From: Palsa-513 sp050010595
GTDB lineage: Bacteria > Actinomycetota > Thermoleophilia > Solirubrobacterales > Solirubrobacteraceae
NCBI GenBank assembly: GCA_050010595.1
Contig: JBEKKS010000002.1
Location: forward strand, 124,001 to 188,000
Reading direction: 5' to 3'
DNA length: 64,000 bases
This document shows, in pieces, positions 9,331 to 18,244 of this stretch; positions within the stretch are counted from its first letter, which is position 1, and every line of letters starts with the position of its first letter. The notes under the pieces are model-generated. The model was not told the origin of the DNA. It was given only the letters and a program-made list of their open reading frames with translations, and searched no databases. Position numbers and translations under genes: made by a program.

Positions 9331-9653
9331 CTCTCTTCGTCGGTCTCGCTGTCGCCGACGTCGCCCTTGAATTCGGGCAGGCTCTGGATGCTCTCGCGCG
9401 CGACCCAGCGCGAGTAGTTCTCTTCAAGCGCCGTGATGAGCTCACGCGCGAAGCGGGGGGAGAGGTTGATCCGGGAGACCACGACTCCGGGGATCTCGCC
9501 CGTCTCGACCTCGTGATCGACGCGGGCGAACGTGATCGTGAACTCGTAGGCGGAGTGACTGATGTTGGCGAAGTTCGCGTAGTGACCGGCCATCACTTCA
9601 GGTGAGAGGTGGATGTTGATCTGGCGATCGCCGCCCGGCTGCTCGGTGCTCAT
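9327..9653 (-). CDS. DUF3467 family protein
   Basis: This 108-residue acidic protein contains INIHLSPEVMAGHYANFANI, FARVD and RINLSPRFARELITALEENY, the characteristic blocks of DUF3467. The family is widespread and its function is unknown; no catalytic motif is visible. It has no membrane segment or signal and is probably cytosolic. It is divergent from rlmH with only 21 bases between starts, so the two must share a compact promoter region. Confidence 0.88.
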   Translation of the reverse strand: MSTEQPGGDRQINIHLSPEVMAGHYANFANISHSAYEFTITFARVDHEVETGEIPGVVVSRINLSPRFARELITALEENYSRWVARESIQSLPEFKGDVGDSETDEES

Positions 9654-9674
9654 CGCGTCTTAGTATCGCAAGGC

Positions 9675-10091
9675 GTGCGAGTCCTCGTCATCGCGGTCGG
9701 CCGTTTGCGTGCTCCCTACGCCGACGACGTCGCGCACTACGCCAAGCTGCTCGGGCGCTACGTGCGCCTCGAGCAGATCGAGCTGCGTGACCAGCCCGGC
9801 AGCGAGCATGTGGCCGGCCGGCTTGGTGAGCGCGACTTCGTGTCGCTGCTTGCGAGCGACGGTGCCGCCTATGGCAGCGTCGCGTTTGCCCGCTTCATCG
9901 AGGAACGCCGAGCCTCCGGCCGCGACCTTGCTTTCGTGATCGGCGGCGCCCACGGGCTCGAGCTCGAGCGCGCCGACCATCGCTTGTCGCTGGGCGAGCT
10001 GACGCTGCCCCACCAGCTCGCTCGGGTCGTGCTCCTCGAACAGCTCTTCCGAGCGCACAAGATCATCGCGGGCGAGCCGTACCACTACTAG
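9675..10091 (+). CDS. rlmH: 23S rRNA (pseudouridine-1915-N3)-methyltransferase
   Basis: This 138-residue SPOUT-class methyltransferase modifies helix 69 of 23S rRNA in assembled ribosomes. FVIGGAHGLELERADHRLSL is the SAM-binding knot. LPHQLARVVLLEQLFRAHKI and GEPYHY at the very end are diagnostic of RlmH. It is shorter than the usual ~155 residues at the N-terminus. GTG at 9675 (VRVLVIAVGRL) is the best start; the open frame continues upstream but runs into the divergent gene. Confidence 0.93.
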   Translation: MRVLVIAVGRLRAPYADDVAHYAKLLGRYVRLEQIELRDQPGSEHVAGRLGERDFVSLLASDGAAYGSVAFARFIEERRASGRDLAFVIGGAHGLELERADHRLSLGELTLPHQLARVVLLEQLFRAHKIIAGEPYHY

Positions 10092-10141
10092 TGAGCGGCG
10101 CCGCCGGGCAAGGCCCCAGCGGCCGCGAGTAGGCTGAGGAC

Positions 10142-11764
10142 ATGGGTCCGGTCGAGGAGCTACACGACATCGTGCGCGCGAGCGCCGCCGCCCTGGTTGC
10201 CGGCGACGGTGGTGCGCTTGCCGCCGCGGTGAAGCTCGAACGTCCGCCGCGCGCCGAGCTTGGCGACTACTCGACTAACGCTGCGCTGCTGCTCGCACCG
10301 CGGCTCGAGCGCTCGCCGCACGAGGTGGCGCAGCTGCTCGGTGACGCGCTCGCGCAGCGGCTCGGCGAGCACCTCGAGCGCACGAACGTCGCCGGTCCCG
10401 GGTTCCTCAATCTGTTCGTCGCCGACGCTTGGCTGGTTGACGGACTGCGCGCGATCACCGCCGCGGGCGCGCGCTTCGGCGCCGTTGATCTGGCGAGCCC
10501 GCTCCCGGTCAACGTCGAGTTCGTCTCCGCCAACCCGACCGGGCCCGTCCACATCGGCCACGCGCGGGGTGCTGCCTACGGTGACGCGCTCGCGCGGCTG
10601 CTGACCTTCCGCGGCTGCGAGGTGACGCGCGAGTTCTACGTCAACGACTTTGGTACCCAGGTGCGCAAGCTCGGCGAGTCGGTTCGCGCGCTCGCGCTCG
10701 ACGAGCCGATTCCCGAGGGCGGCTACCACGGCGATTACGTCGCTCATCTCGTCTCTGCGCAGGCTGCCCGAACGCTTGACATCGACGAGCTGTCTGCGGA
10801 GGCGCTCGCGGCGTGCCTCGCGTTCATTCGCGCCTCGCTCGAGCGCTTCGGCGTCGAATTCGATGTCTGGTTCTCCGAACGGTCGCTGCATGACGGTGGC
10901 GCGATCGCGGCAGTGCTGGAGCGCCTCGAGGCGCTGGGTGAGACGTATACGCAGGACGGCGCGCTCTGGCTCCGTACGACGGCCCACGGCGACGACCGCG
11001 ATCGGGTGCTGATCCGCTCGGACGGCCAACCGACCTACTTCTGCTCCGATATCGCCTACCTCGAGAACAAGCGCGGTCGCGGCTTCAGCCGCCTGTTCTA
11101 CGTCTGGGGCGCCGATCACCACGGCTACGAGCCACGGATGAAGGCAGTGCTCGAGGCGCTCGGTGGCGAGCGCGAGGAGATCGAGCTGATCGACTTCCAG
11201 TTCGTCCACCTGATCGGCGCCGGCGAGCGGATCGCGATGTCCAAGCGCGAGGGCGAGTACGTCACCCTCGACGAGCTTGTTGACGCGGTCGGTGTCGACG
11301 CCGCCCGTTGGTTTTTGCTCGCACGCTCGCACGACACGACCGTCGAGCTCGATCCCGATCTCGCGACGCGCCAGAGCGGGGACAACCCCGTCTACTACGT
11401 GCAGTACGCCCACGCGCGGATCGCGTCGTTGCTGGCGCGCCTCGACGGCGGGCGTGTCGAGCAGGCGCTCGCCGAGATCGCCCCGACACAGCCGCTGCAC
11501 CCTTCCGAGCGTGCCCTGCTAAAGCGCCTGCTCGCGTTCCCCGACGACGTTGCCGAGGCTGCGCAGCGGCGCGCTCCGCACCGTATCGCGGGTGCCGCGC
11601 TCGAGATCGCGCAGGAGTTCACGGCCTTCTATCGCGACTGTCATGTGGTCGGTGTCGAGCCGCGGACGACTGAGTCGTTTCGGATCGCCCTCGCACACGC
11701 GGCGAAGCAGACGATCGCGACGGCGCTCGGTCTGCTTGGCGTCAGCACACCGGTGCAGATGTGA
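10142..11764 (+). CDS. argS: arginyl-tRNA synthetase
   Basis: This 540-residue class I synthetase charges tRNA-Arg. It has the N-terminal Arg-tRNA-synthetase domain (GDYSTNAALLLAP), the HIGH motif as PTGPVHIGHARG near residue 136, and YVWGADHHGYEPRMKA. A KMSK-like AMSKREGEYV sits near residue 365, and the DALR anticodon-binding domain fills the last ~120 residues. Its TGA stop and the stop of the convergent ccmH-like gene are formed by one TGATCA palindrome at 11762-11767, so the two genes have no spacer at all. Confidence 0.97.
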   Translation: MGPVEELHDIVRASAAALVAGDGGALAAAVKLERPPRAELGDYSTNAALLLAPRLERSPHEVAQLLGDALAQRLGEHLERTNVAGPGFLNLFVADAWLVDGLRAITAAGARFGAVDLASPLPVNVEFVSANPTGPVHIGHARGAAYGDALARLLTFRGCEVTREFYVNDFGTQVRKLGESVRALALDEPIPEGGYHGDYVAHLVSAQAARTLDIDELSAEALAACLAFIRASLERFGVEFDVWFSERSLHDGGAIAAVLERLEALGETYTQDGALWLRTTAHGDDRDRVLIRSDGQPTYFCSDIAYLENKRGRGFSRLFYVWGADHHGYEPRMKAVLEALGGEREEIELIDFQFVHLIGAGERIAMSKREGEYVTLDELVDAVGVDAARWFLLARSHDTTVELDPDLATRQSGDNPVYYVQYAHARIASLLARLDGGRVEQALAEIAPTQPLHPSERALLKRLLAFPDDVAEAAQRRAPHRIAGAALEIAQEFTAFYRDCHVVGVEPRTTESFRIALAHAAKQTIATALGLLGVSTPVQM

Positions 11765-12220
11765 TCAGCCGGCGTGCCGCAGCTCGTCTTCGAGGCGCGC
11801 CGCGTCCGCGTCGCTCAGTTCCGCCACGCCGGCGCCGGGGCCCGCTTCGGGAGGGTTGCGCCGCCAGCGCGGCAGCAGCACGAGCAGGAGCCCGGCCAGC
11901 CCGACGACTACGGCGACCGGCACGACGTAGACGGTGAGGTCGAAGCCGCTGGCGGGCGGCAGCGCCAGTACGGCGTCGCCGTACTGTGCGATCAGCGCCT
12001 TCTTCACCTGCGCGAGCGTGTCGCCGTCGTCGATCAGCTGTTGGATGTAGGCGCGCTCCTGGTCTGCCTGTGCGGACTGCGCGTCCGCCAGCGGGATGTG
12101 GCAGGTGACGCACATCACGTACGGGAGCACTTGCGCAAGCGTCGTTCGCTGCTTGGCCGCAGCGCCAGCTTGCGGCGCCAATGCGAGCGCCAGCGCCGCG
12201 ATCAGCGCGACGCGCCTCAC
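11765..12220 (-). CDS. ccmH: CcmH-like cytochrome c maturation protein
   Basis: This protein of about 151 residues has a signal peptide (ALIAALALALAPQAG), then a CcmH/CycL/Ccl2-type domain. VMCVTCHIPLADAQSAQADQ carries the C-x2-C thiol motif that reduces or holds apocytochrome c cysteines. GDTLAQVKKALIAQYGDAVL is typical for the family. A transmembrane helix (about 107-127) and an acidic tail follow. I chose the GTG at 12220, which overlaps the ccmG stop (GTGA); the longer open frame is overlap with the upstream gene. It works outside the membrane with CcmG, and with CcmE and CcmF encoded 6 kb away. Confidence 0.85.
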   Translation of the reverse strand: MRRVALIAALALALAPQAGAAAKQRTTLAQVLPYVMCVTCHIPLADAQSAQADQERAYIQQLIDDGDTLAQVKKALIAQYGDAVLALPPASGFDLTVYVVPVAVVVGLAGLLLVLLPRWRRNPPEAGPGAGVAELSDADAARLEDELRHAG

Positions 12221-12777
12221 GCCTGAGCCGCTGCGTGGATCGCGTTCATCAGCCACGACAGCGTCGTGATCTCGCCGCGGGAGATCGCGACAACGTGAAG
12301 CTGGCGGTCGAGCACGAACGTCTCCGGCAGCTGCGCCGTTCCGTAGCCCTCGGCGAACGAGCCGTCGACGTCCCGCAGGTTCGGAAACGTGAAGCCGTAC
12401 TGCTTGACGGACGCGAGCGAGTCGCTGCTGATGTCCTTGTATGTGATCCCGATGATCGTGCCCTCGTGCTCTGCGACGAGCAGTCGCTGGGCATGCTCGA
12501 GCAGCCCTGACTCGGCGTCGCACGTGTTGCACCACGAAGCCCAGAAGTTGATCACGACGACCTGTCCCCGCCAGTGCGAGAGCGATGCGCTGGCTGCGTC
12601 GACGCGGTTGAGCACTGGCAGCTTCCGCGCCACCTCGGGCGCGGCCGGTCGCTTTCCGGCAGCGAGCGCGGAATCGAGGGCGCGGCTGGCGCCTTGAGCC
12701 GAGAGGCCATACGCGAGGACTGCGATAAGGGCGCCCGCGACGACGATCGTGATGACGGGAACGATCCTGCGCTTCAC
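12217..12777 (-). CDS. ccmG: TlpA/CcmG-type membrane thioredoxin
   Basis: This 186-residue protein has an N-terminal signal anchor (about 6-26) and an extracytoplasmic thioredoxin fold. VVVINFWASWCNTCDAESGL has the W-C-x2-C active site. GTAQLPETFVLD has the cis-Pro. This is the ResA/CcmG layout for thiol reduction in cytochrome c maturation. It is the first gene of a two-gene operon with ccmH (4-base overlap), which supports a cytochrome c role over general TlpA function. Confidence 0.88.
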   Translation of the reverse strand: MKRRIVPVITIVVAGALIAVLAYGLSAQGASRALDSALAAGKRPAAPEVARKLPVLNRVDAASASLSHWRGQVVVINFWASWCNTCDAESGLLEHAQRLLVAEHEGTIIGITYKDISSDSLASVKQYGFTFPNLRDVDGSFAEGYGTAQLPETFVLDRQLHVVAISRGEITTLSWLMNAIHAAAQA

Positions 12778-12815
12778 GAGAGGAAGCCTAGATGGCTACG
12801 ATCTGCTCCGATCCG

Positions 12816-12886
12816 GCGGGATTAGTTCATCGGTAGAACGCGAGCTTCCCAAGCTCGAGAGACGGGTTCGATTCCCGTATCCCGCT
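12816..12886 (+). tRNA. tRNA-Gly (anticodon CCC)
   Basis: A 71-base cloverleaf. The acceptor stem GCGGGAT (12816-12822) pairs with ATCCCGC (12879-12885), with discriminator T. The anticodon stem CGAGC/GCTCG encloses loop TTCCCAA, giving anticodon CCC at 12848-12850. The T arm is ACGGG-TTCGATT-CCCGT. CCA is not encoded. The 3' end abuts the stop codon of the convergent MFS-Usp gene, so the two transcription units have no spacer. Confidence 0.95.
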
Positions 12887-14851
12887 TCAGGGTTGCCGGT
12901 GCACGATCAGCACCGCGACTGCGGAGTGGGAGGCGACCGCGGCGGCGACGCTGCCGAGCAGATGGCCTCTGACTCCGCTGCGGCGGTGCGAGCCGAGCAC
13001 GATCAGGCTTGCGCCGTGCTCGTCGGCGGCGTCCACGATCCCTCTCCAGGTTGGTGCGGCCTCGATCGTGATTCCCCGCGACTGGAAACCGGCTTGCTCC
13101 GCCAGCGACGCCCCGTATTCGGCGGTCTCCTCAGCGGCCCGGCGCACCTCGCCCGCGGCCGCAGCATCGAAGTGTCGCCCGCTGACCGGAACGAAGCCGA
13201 CGTCAGCCGGCTGCCAAACGCAGACGATCAACGCGTCGCGCCCGGATGCAAGCTGGCGCCCGGCCTGTTCGATCGCAAGGCTCGCGAGCTCCGAACCGTC
13301 GAAGGCGAACACGACAGGACCGGCCGGCTCGGCGGCCGTGACCGGACGCGGCTGCGTCGTGGTGACCTCGGGCCGCGCCTCCGGTCGCGGCACCGGCTGC
13401 GGTCGCGACCACACCCTGGCCAGCAGCGGCGGTGAGTACCACGCGGCGCCCGCGCCGGACAGGAAGGCGTCGATGTCTGGCGTCTGCGGGCGAGCGCCGC
13501 CAAGCGCGTAGATGATCACGCCGAGGATGGCGCCGCCACCGGCGAGCCCGAGCCCGATCCACAGTGCAGTGCCCGTGCCGGCATCGAGGTTGCCGCCGAC
13601 GGTCGCGGCGAAGTGGATGAAGATCGGCGCGATCATGAACGCCGCGACGGCGCGCATCAGCTCGACGATCGCGAAGACCCGCTGGAGGTTGGCGGCGGGC
13701 AGCGAGAAGCCGGCGACGAAGAGCGCCGGCGCCACCGTCGCGCCGAGGCCGATGCCGGTCAGCCCCGATCCGACCAGCGTGAGCGCCTGGCTCGACGGCA
13801 CCTCGATGCGGAAGACCGCGATGCCTGCCGCCAGGAACAGCATGCCCACCAGCGGGAGATAGTGCATCGCCTTAGTCCGCAGGACGACGCCGAGCGCGAT
13901 CGCCGTGATCACCGCGCCCGCCACCTCCGGCAGGTACAGCAGCCCCAGGTGCAGCGGTCCGTAGCGTCCGGCGAGCGCATCGGCGGTGAGGGCGGTGGCC
14001 GAGACCGCTGCGGCCGCCGCGAACAGCGCCACGACGATGCCGGCGACCGGCATCGTGCTGGTCAGCATCCCGCGGATCGTCAGCAGTGGGCGCTTGGCGC
14101 GGAACTGGTAGACGATCAGGACGACGATCGTCGCCAGCCCACCAAGCAGTGGCGCGATGGTCTCGCCGGCCAGGAAGGGATGGGTCAGGAGCTCGGAGGC
14201 GCCGAAGAACGCAGCCACGCAGCCGATCGTCGCCAGCGCGATCGCCGGCAGGTCACGCGGCGAGTCGGGATCCGCGGGCGGTGCGTCGTCGAACGTCAAC
14301 ACCGCCAGGACGAGGGCACCGGCGGCGATCCCGGCGACGATCCAGAACAGCGGCCGCCAGGCATGCGACTCGGCCTGGAGCCCACCGATTGTCGGGCCGA
14401 GCGCGACCGCTCCGAAGATGCAGAGGTTCATGATCACTGCCGTTATGCGCAGCTTGTCGGTCGGGAAGCCGATCGCCAGGGGGGGTACTGCTGCGATCAG
14501 CAGCAGGCTCGTGCAGAGGCCCTGAAGGACGTGGCCCGCGATGTACATCCCCGGGTCCTGTGCGGTCGCCGCTAGCAGCGACCCGATGACGAGCAGCGTC
14601 GCGTAGCCGACGAGCATTCTGCGCTGCGGCAGGTGCTGGGCGAACTGGACCGCAAGCACGGTGCCGACCGCGTAGGCGGCATTGCCGAAGCCGGAGCTCA
14701 GGCTCATCGTCTGCAGGCTCATGTGCAGCTGCTTGGCGATGATCGGCGTCAGCGGGTTGAGCGCCGCAGACAGCGCGAGGTACGGAATCAGCGCCAACAT
14801 CACCATCAGCGCGACGGCGGGGTAGCGACCGGCGAGCGGGCCCTGACGCAT
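12887..14851 (-). CDS. MFS transporter fused to a C-terminal universal stress (Usp) domain
   Basis: This protein of about 654 residues is a two-part fusion. Residues ~10-480 are a many-helix (about 14) major facilitator transporter resembling drug/H+ antiporters. From ~535 a Usp domain begins with VVFAFDGSELASLAIEQAG and ends with the ATP-binding pattern G-x2-G-x9-G-S (SHRRSGVRGHLLGSVA) and AVLIVH. A Pro/Arg-rich cytosolic linker joins them. The Usp motif is intact, so nucleotide binding could gate transport (inference). I chose ATG at 14851 because GGAGG precedes it; an in-frame ATG lies at 14941. The substrate is unknown. Confidence 0.9.
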   Translation of the reverse strand: MRQGPLAGRYPAVALMVMLALIPYLALSAALNPLTPIIAKQLHMSLQTMSLSSGFGNAAYAVGTVLAVQFAQHLPQRRMLVGYATLLVIGSLLAATAQDPGMYIAGHVLQGLCTSLLLIAAVPPLAIGFPTDKLRITAVIMNLCIFGAVALGPTIGGLQAESHAWRPLFWIVAGIAAGALVLAVLTFDDAPPADPDSPRDLPAIALATIGCVAAFFGASELLTHPFLAGETIAPLLGGLATIVVLIVYQFRAKRPLLTIRGMLTSTMPVAGIVVALFAAAAAVSATALTADALAGRYGPLHLGLLYLPEVAGAVITAIALGVVLRTKAMHYLPLVGMLFLAAGIAVFRIEVPSSQALTLVGSGLTGIGLGATVAPALFVAGFSLPAANLQRVFAIVELMRAVAAFMIAPIFIHFAATVGGNLDAGTGTALWIGLGLAGGGAILGVIIYALGGARPQTPDIDAFLSGAGAAWYSPPLLARVWSRPQPVPRPEARPEVTTTQPRPVTAAEPAGPVVFAFDGSELASLAIEQAGRQLASGRDALIVCVWQPADVGFVPVSGRHFDAAAAGEVRRAAEETAEYGASLAEQAGFQSRGITIEAAPTWRGIVDAADEHGASLIVLGSHRRSGVRGHLLGSVAAAVASHSAVAVLIVHRQP

Positions 14852-15194
14852 CAGCGACCAGCCTCCAACGTGGTGAGCGGGCGCATCGCGCCTGGAGCTC
14901 CGCAGCGGCGGCCGGCGTTGCGAGAAATGACCGGTCCGCACGTCATCTGCGGCGCCCAGGCATCCTCGCTCCGCAAGGAGGTGAACAGCGAGGCTCTTGT
15001 CACGTCTGGGGTATCGAGTGTCGTCTCATTCGGACGGCCCGACCGGCGTCTTCCCGAGCGCGCGGCCGGCATGCCAGAGCCGAGCCATCATAACCAGGGG
15101 CCGGGGCCGGCTTCGAAGGTGTCGAGACGCTGTCGCCGCGCCTGACGGAGACGCCGGACCTCCGCGCGGGAGTGACCAGCCCGCCCGGCGGGTC
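14852..15194. other. 343-base stretch without a convincing gene
   Basis: This is the upstream region of the MFS-Usp gene and the downstream region of the next minus-strand gene. Open frames here are short and Arg/Ser/Pro-rich, like shadow frames of GC-rich DNA. I could find no clear promoter pair, RNA fold or repeat. A GC-rich CCCGCC/GGCGGG element near 15180-15192 may end the hypothetical gene that follows. Confidence 0.5.
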
Positions 15195-15887
15195 CTAAGC
15201 CGCGTGCCGGCGTGGCGCCGGTGCGTCTTCCTCGCCGCGCGCGCGACGCTCGTCGATCAGCCAGTGAGCGGCCCCGCGTGCGAGCGCGCGCTCCGCCATC
15301 ACGGTCGGTTCGTCGCGAACGACGATCGCGGTACCGGGGCCTGCGGGCTCGCCGAGTGCGACCGCCCCGCCGCGTTCGACGGCGAGTGCGACCGCATTGA
15401 CAGAACGGGCGAGCGCAGCCCGCAAGGTCGCCTGGCGCTTGGTTGCCGCATCGCCATCCGTAGGCACGGTCAGCTGCGCCGGGCGCACGACGCGCAGACG
15501 CCGATCGCGGACTGCCGCGGCGAGCTCCGTGTTATAGGCGGCGATGCGCTCCGGACAGGGTCCGTCTTCGCTGCGCACGGGAAGTGAGAGCGCAACGCCA
15601 AACCACGCCGAGGTGGCGCTGCCGGCGAGTGCCAGCAGGTCGTCGGTGGTGAAGACGCCGCCGAGGACGCGCGTACTGCGCGTCGTGCTCCACTGCGCGC
15701 AGCGCTCCCCGTCGTAATCGCAGCCCTCGACAAGCTCGCGCAGGAGCCGAGCCAGCGTTTCCGAGCGCACGAGGCGCCACCACAGCTCGGCAGGCTGCGC
15801 GCGCGAAGCCTCGGCGACGAGCGCATCAGCATGCGGCTGTATTTCACAGCGCGAACACACGACGATGACCAGCAGAGATACCGTCAC
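15195..15887 (-). CDS. hypothetical protein
   Basis: This is a plausible 230-residue protein that I do not recognise. GTG at 15887 is chosen because GGAAAG lies about 10 bases upstream and the sequence then runs SLLVIVVCSRCEI. It contains a C-x2-C near the N-terminus, then a mixed alpha/beta composition without Arg/Ser bias, e.g. GGVFTTDDLLALAG. Its last ~50 residues are charged. It has no membrane helix beyond a possible N-terminal one. It is alone between two intergenic gaps, so the call rests on composition and the ribosome-binding site only. Confidence 0.5.
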   Translation of the reverse strand: MTVSLLVIVVCSRCEIQPHADALVAEASRAQPAELWWRLVRSETLARLLRELVEGCDYDGERCAQWSTTRSTRVLGGVFTTDDLLALAGSATSAWFGVALSLPVRSEDGPCPERIAAYNTELAAAVRDRRLRVVRPAQLTVPTDGDAATKRQATLRAALARSVNAVALAVERGGAVALGEPAGPGTAIVVRDEPTVMAERALARGAAHWLIDERRARGEEDAPAPRRHAA

Positions 15888-16050
15888 GATCGGACGTCTT
15901 TCCTGCAAACGCCGCAAAAAGCGCCGACCACCGGTGCGTCACGCGCCCCAGGCGCGGCAGCTTCCCGTCGTCGACGAAGCCGCGTCTTGCGTCGAGGGCG
16001 CCGCAGGTGCGGTGCATCCGCGCCACGGCGCGTCTGTCTGCGGGTAGTTT

Positions 16051-18234
16051 GTGGCGGTGTTGAAGGCCCCCGCGATGCTCAGGCGGCGAGCCGCGGCTAA
16101 GGCGGCGGCCCAGGCTGGTGCGTCGGAGCCCTCTGCGGATGAGATTCCCGCGGAGCGGTCCGCACCATCTGACGTAGCTCCCCCCGCGCAGGATGCGCCC
16201 CCGGCGGACTCCCCCGGAGCCGCGACGGCGGCCGACGGCCAGTCCGAGCAGCGCGAGGAGCTGGCGCCGCCCGGCTTGTTGCTCTCGAGCGACGAGCCCG
16301 CCGCGCCGGACCCCACCGCCACCCCGCCGGCGGCGCACGCCGGCGACACCGCCGAGCTGCCAGTGGTCAAGCAGCCGCGCCGCGAGCGCCTCCGAGCCGC
16401 GCTGGCCCCGTCGAACGTGGCGCGCCGGCTGCTCACGCTCGTCCGCTACGCCGTTCTCTATATCGCGCGGCAGGTGCCCGCCGTCGCCGCCGGCGCGGCC
16501 GCCTCGATCCCGGTGATCGTCTCGACGGTTCACGCGGCGCGCGCGGGCTGGGAGCCCGACGGGGACGACGGCATCATCCTCACGCGCGCACTCGACGTCC
16601 TCACCGCGCACACGCCGCTGATCGGCCAGTACTCGGAGGCCGGCGATGTGACCGGCCAGATCGTCCACAGCCCGGGTCCGCTGCTCTACTGGCTGCTCGC
16701 GGTCCCGGTCCGGCTCGGCGGCCCTGCGAGCGCGGCGATCGCGATGGGCGTCGTCAATTCGCTGTGCATCGTCCTCTGCGTGGTGCTTGCCCGCCGCCGC
16801 GGCGGGATCCTGCTGATGATCGCGACCGCGCTCGGCATCGCGCTGATGTGCCAGTCGATCTACTCAGAGGTCTTCCACGACGTCTGGAACCCGTCGGCGG
16901 CGATGTTCCCGTTCCTCGCGCTGATCTTCCTCAGCTGGTCGCTGGCGGCCGGGGACTATCGCCTGTTGCCCGCTGTGGCGTTGTTCGCGAGCTTCGTCGT
17001 CCAGACGCACCTGACCTACCTCTCACCAACGTGCGTGCTGCTCGCGGTAGGTCTCGTGGGCCTGACGGCGTCGCGCCTGCTGCGCGCGCGCAGCGCCCGC
17101 CGTGACGGTAGGCCGAGATCGAAGCGTGTCGTCTGGCGCTGGGTCCTGCTCGCGGTCATCGTGCTCGGACTCTGCTGGAGCGCGCCGCTGATCGACGAGC
17201 TCGAGCACTCTCCCGGCAACCTCTCGCTGATCGTCACGACGTTCAACGATCGCGGCGCGACACTCGGTCAAGCGGTCGGTTGGAGCGCGGTCGCACATGC
17301 GATCGGCTGGAAGCCCTGGTGGCTGTTCGTCCCCGCCTCGGAGTGGGGGCGCAAGTACACCGTTCGCTTCCCGCCGTCGGGCTCCCAGTCGGGATTTGCG
17401 ATCGCAGTGCTCATCGCGCTCGCCCTGATTGCGGTCCTGGCGCCCTTGCGCCGGCGCATCGACATGTCTGCTGCGGCGCTGATCTGCCTTGGCATGTGCC
17501 TCGGCCTTGGCGCGAATGCCGCGAACACGCCGGTCACGCCGCTGCTGTCCGGCACGCTCGGCTACACGCTCTGGTGGGGCTCCCAGCTCGGCTTCTTCAC
17601 CTACCTCGTGATCGTCTGGTCGGCGCTTCTCGCGGTCACGTGGCTCGCTCGCCTCGGCTGGGGGCGCCTGCTCGTCATCGCGCGCCGAAGCGCGCCGGTC
17701 GTCCCCCGTCTCGCGCTGTTCGCCGCCGGCTCGGTGATCGTGCTGCTCGGCATTGCGGGCACCGCCGACGTCGGTCGCGCGGTCGCTAACCAGGAGCGGC
17801 CCGACTCGCACGTCCATCTCTACGCTCCGACGACGGCGCTCGCGAGCGCGCTCGTCGCGGCGCTCCCACCGCGCGTGTCGATCGACTACGTCCTTGGACC
17901 GCTCGACGTCGCGACCCAGCCGATCGAGCCCCCGATCCGCTTCTGGCTCGTCAAGCACGGTGACCGCCCGCTCGCGAACGGCTCGCTGCAGCGCCTCGGC
18001 ACCTACTACATGCTCTACAACCGCCCCTACGCCTGGACCGTCTATATCGCAGGTGGCCACCACAACCATCCGCCGCCGCGCTCGCTCGGTCACCTGCGTC
18101 TCGTCGCGCGCGTGCGCTTCCACGATTCGTGGGGCTGGGAGACGATCGGCGCGTGGGCTGGGCGTGCCCACCAGCACCCGGTGCGAGAGCACCCACACGC
18201 CAAGAGGCGTCATCACGCGGTCGCCGTGAGATAA
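16051..18234 (+). CDS. multi-spanning membrane protein, glycosyltransferase-39/ArnT-like
   Basis: This 727-residue protein has an acidic, Ala/Pro-rich cytosolic N-terminal region (about 1-110). About ten transmembrane segments follow, then a soluble C-terminal part. After the first helix comes GWEPDGDDGIILTRALDVL, with an acidic pair at the place where polyprenyl-phosphate-sugar glycosyltransferases (GT-C fold) carry their catalytic acid. The gene is followed after 10 bases by ccmE in the same direction. A cell-envelope glycosylation role is inferred; donor and acceptor are unknown. The start is the GTG at 16051. Confidence 0.7.
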   Translation: MAVLKAPAMLRRRAAAKAAAQAGASEPSADEIPAERSAPSDVAPPAQDAPPADSPGAATAADGQSEQREELAPPGLLLSSDEPAAPDPTATPPAAHAGDTAELPVVKQPRRERLRAALAPSNVARRLLTLVRYAVLYIARQVPAVAAGAAASIPVIVSTVHAARAGWEPDGDDGIILTRALDVLTAHTPLIGQYSEAGDVTGQIVHSPGPLLYWLLAVPVRLGGPASAAIAMGVVNSLCIVLCVVLARRRGGILLMIATALGIALMCQSIYSEVFHDVWNPSAAMFPFLALIFLSWSLAAGDYRLLPAVALFASFVVQTHLTYLSPTCVLLAVGLVGLTASRLLRARSARRDGRPRSKRVVWRWVLLAVIVLGLCWSAPLIDELEHSPGNLSLIVTTFNDRGATLGQAVGWSAVAHAIGWKPWWLFVPASEWGRKYTVRFPPSGSQSGFAIAVLIALALIAVLAPLRRRIDMSAAALICLGMCLGLGANAANTPVTPLLSGTLGYTLWWGSQLGFFTYLVIVWSALLAVTWLARLGWGRLLVIARRSAPVVPRLALFAAGSVIVLLGIAGTADVGRAVANQERPDSHVHLYAPTTALASALVAALPPRVSIDYVLGPLDVATQPIEPPIRFWLVKHGDRPLANGSLQRLGTYYMLYNRPYAWTVYIAGGHHNHPPPRSLGHLRLVARVRFHDSWGWETIGAWAGRAHQHPVREHPHAKRRHHAVAVR

Positions 18235-18244
18235 TCCCGCGCGA

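Noticed and set aside
10160..11500. Minus-strand 446-codon frame opposite argS
   Set aside because: ArgS covers the whole region with HIGH and KMSK-like motifs in order; the antisense product resembles no family.
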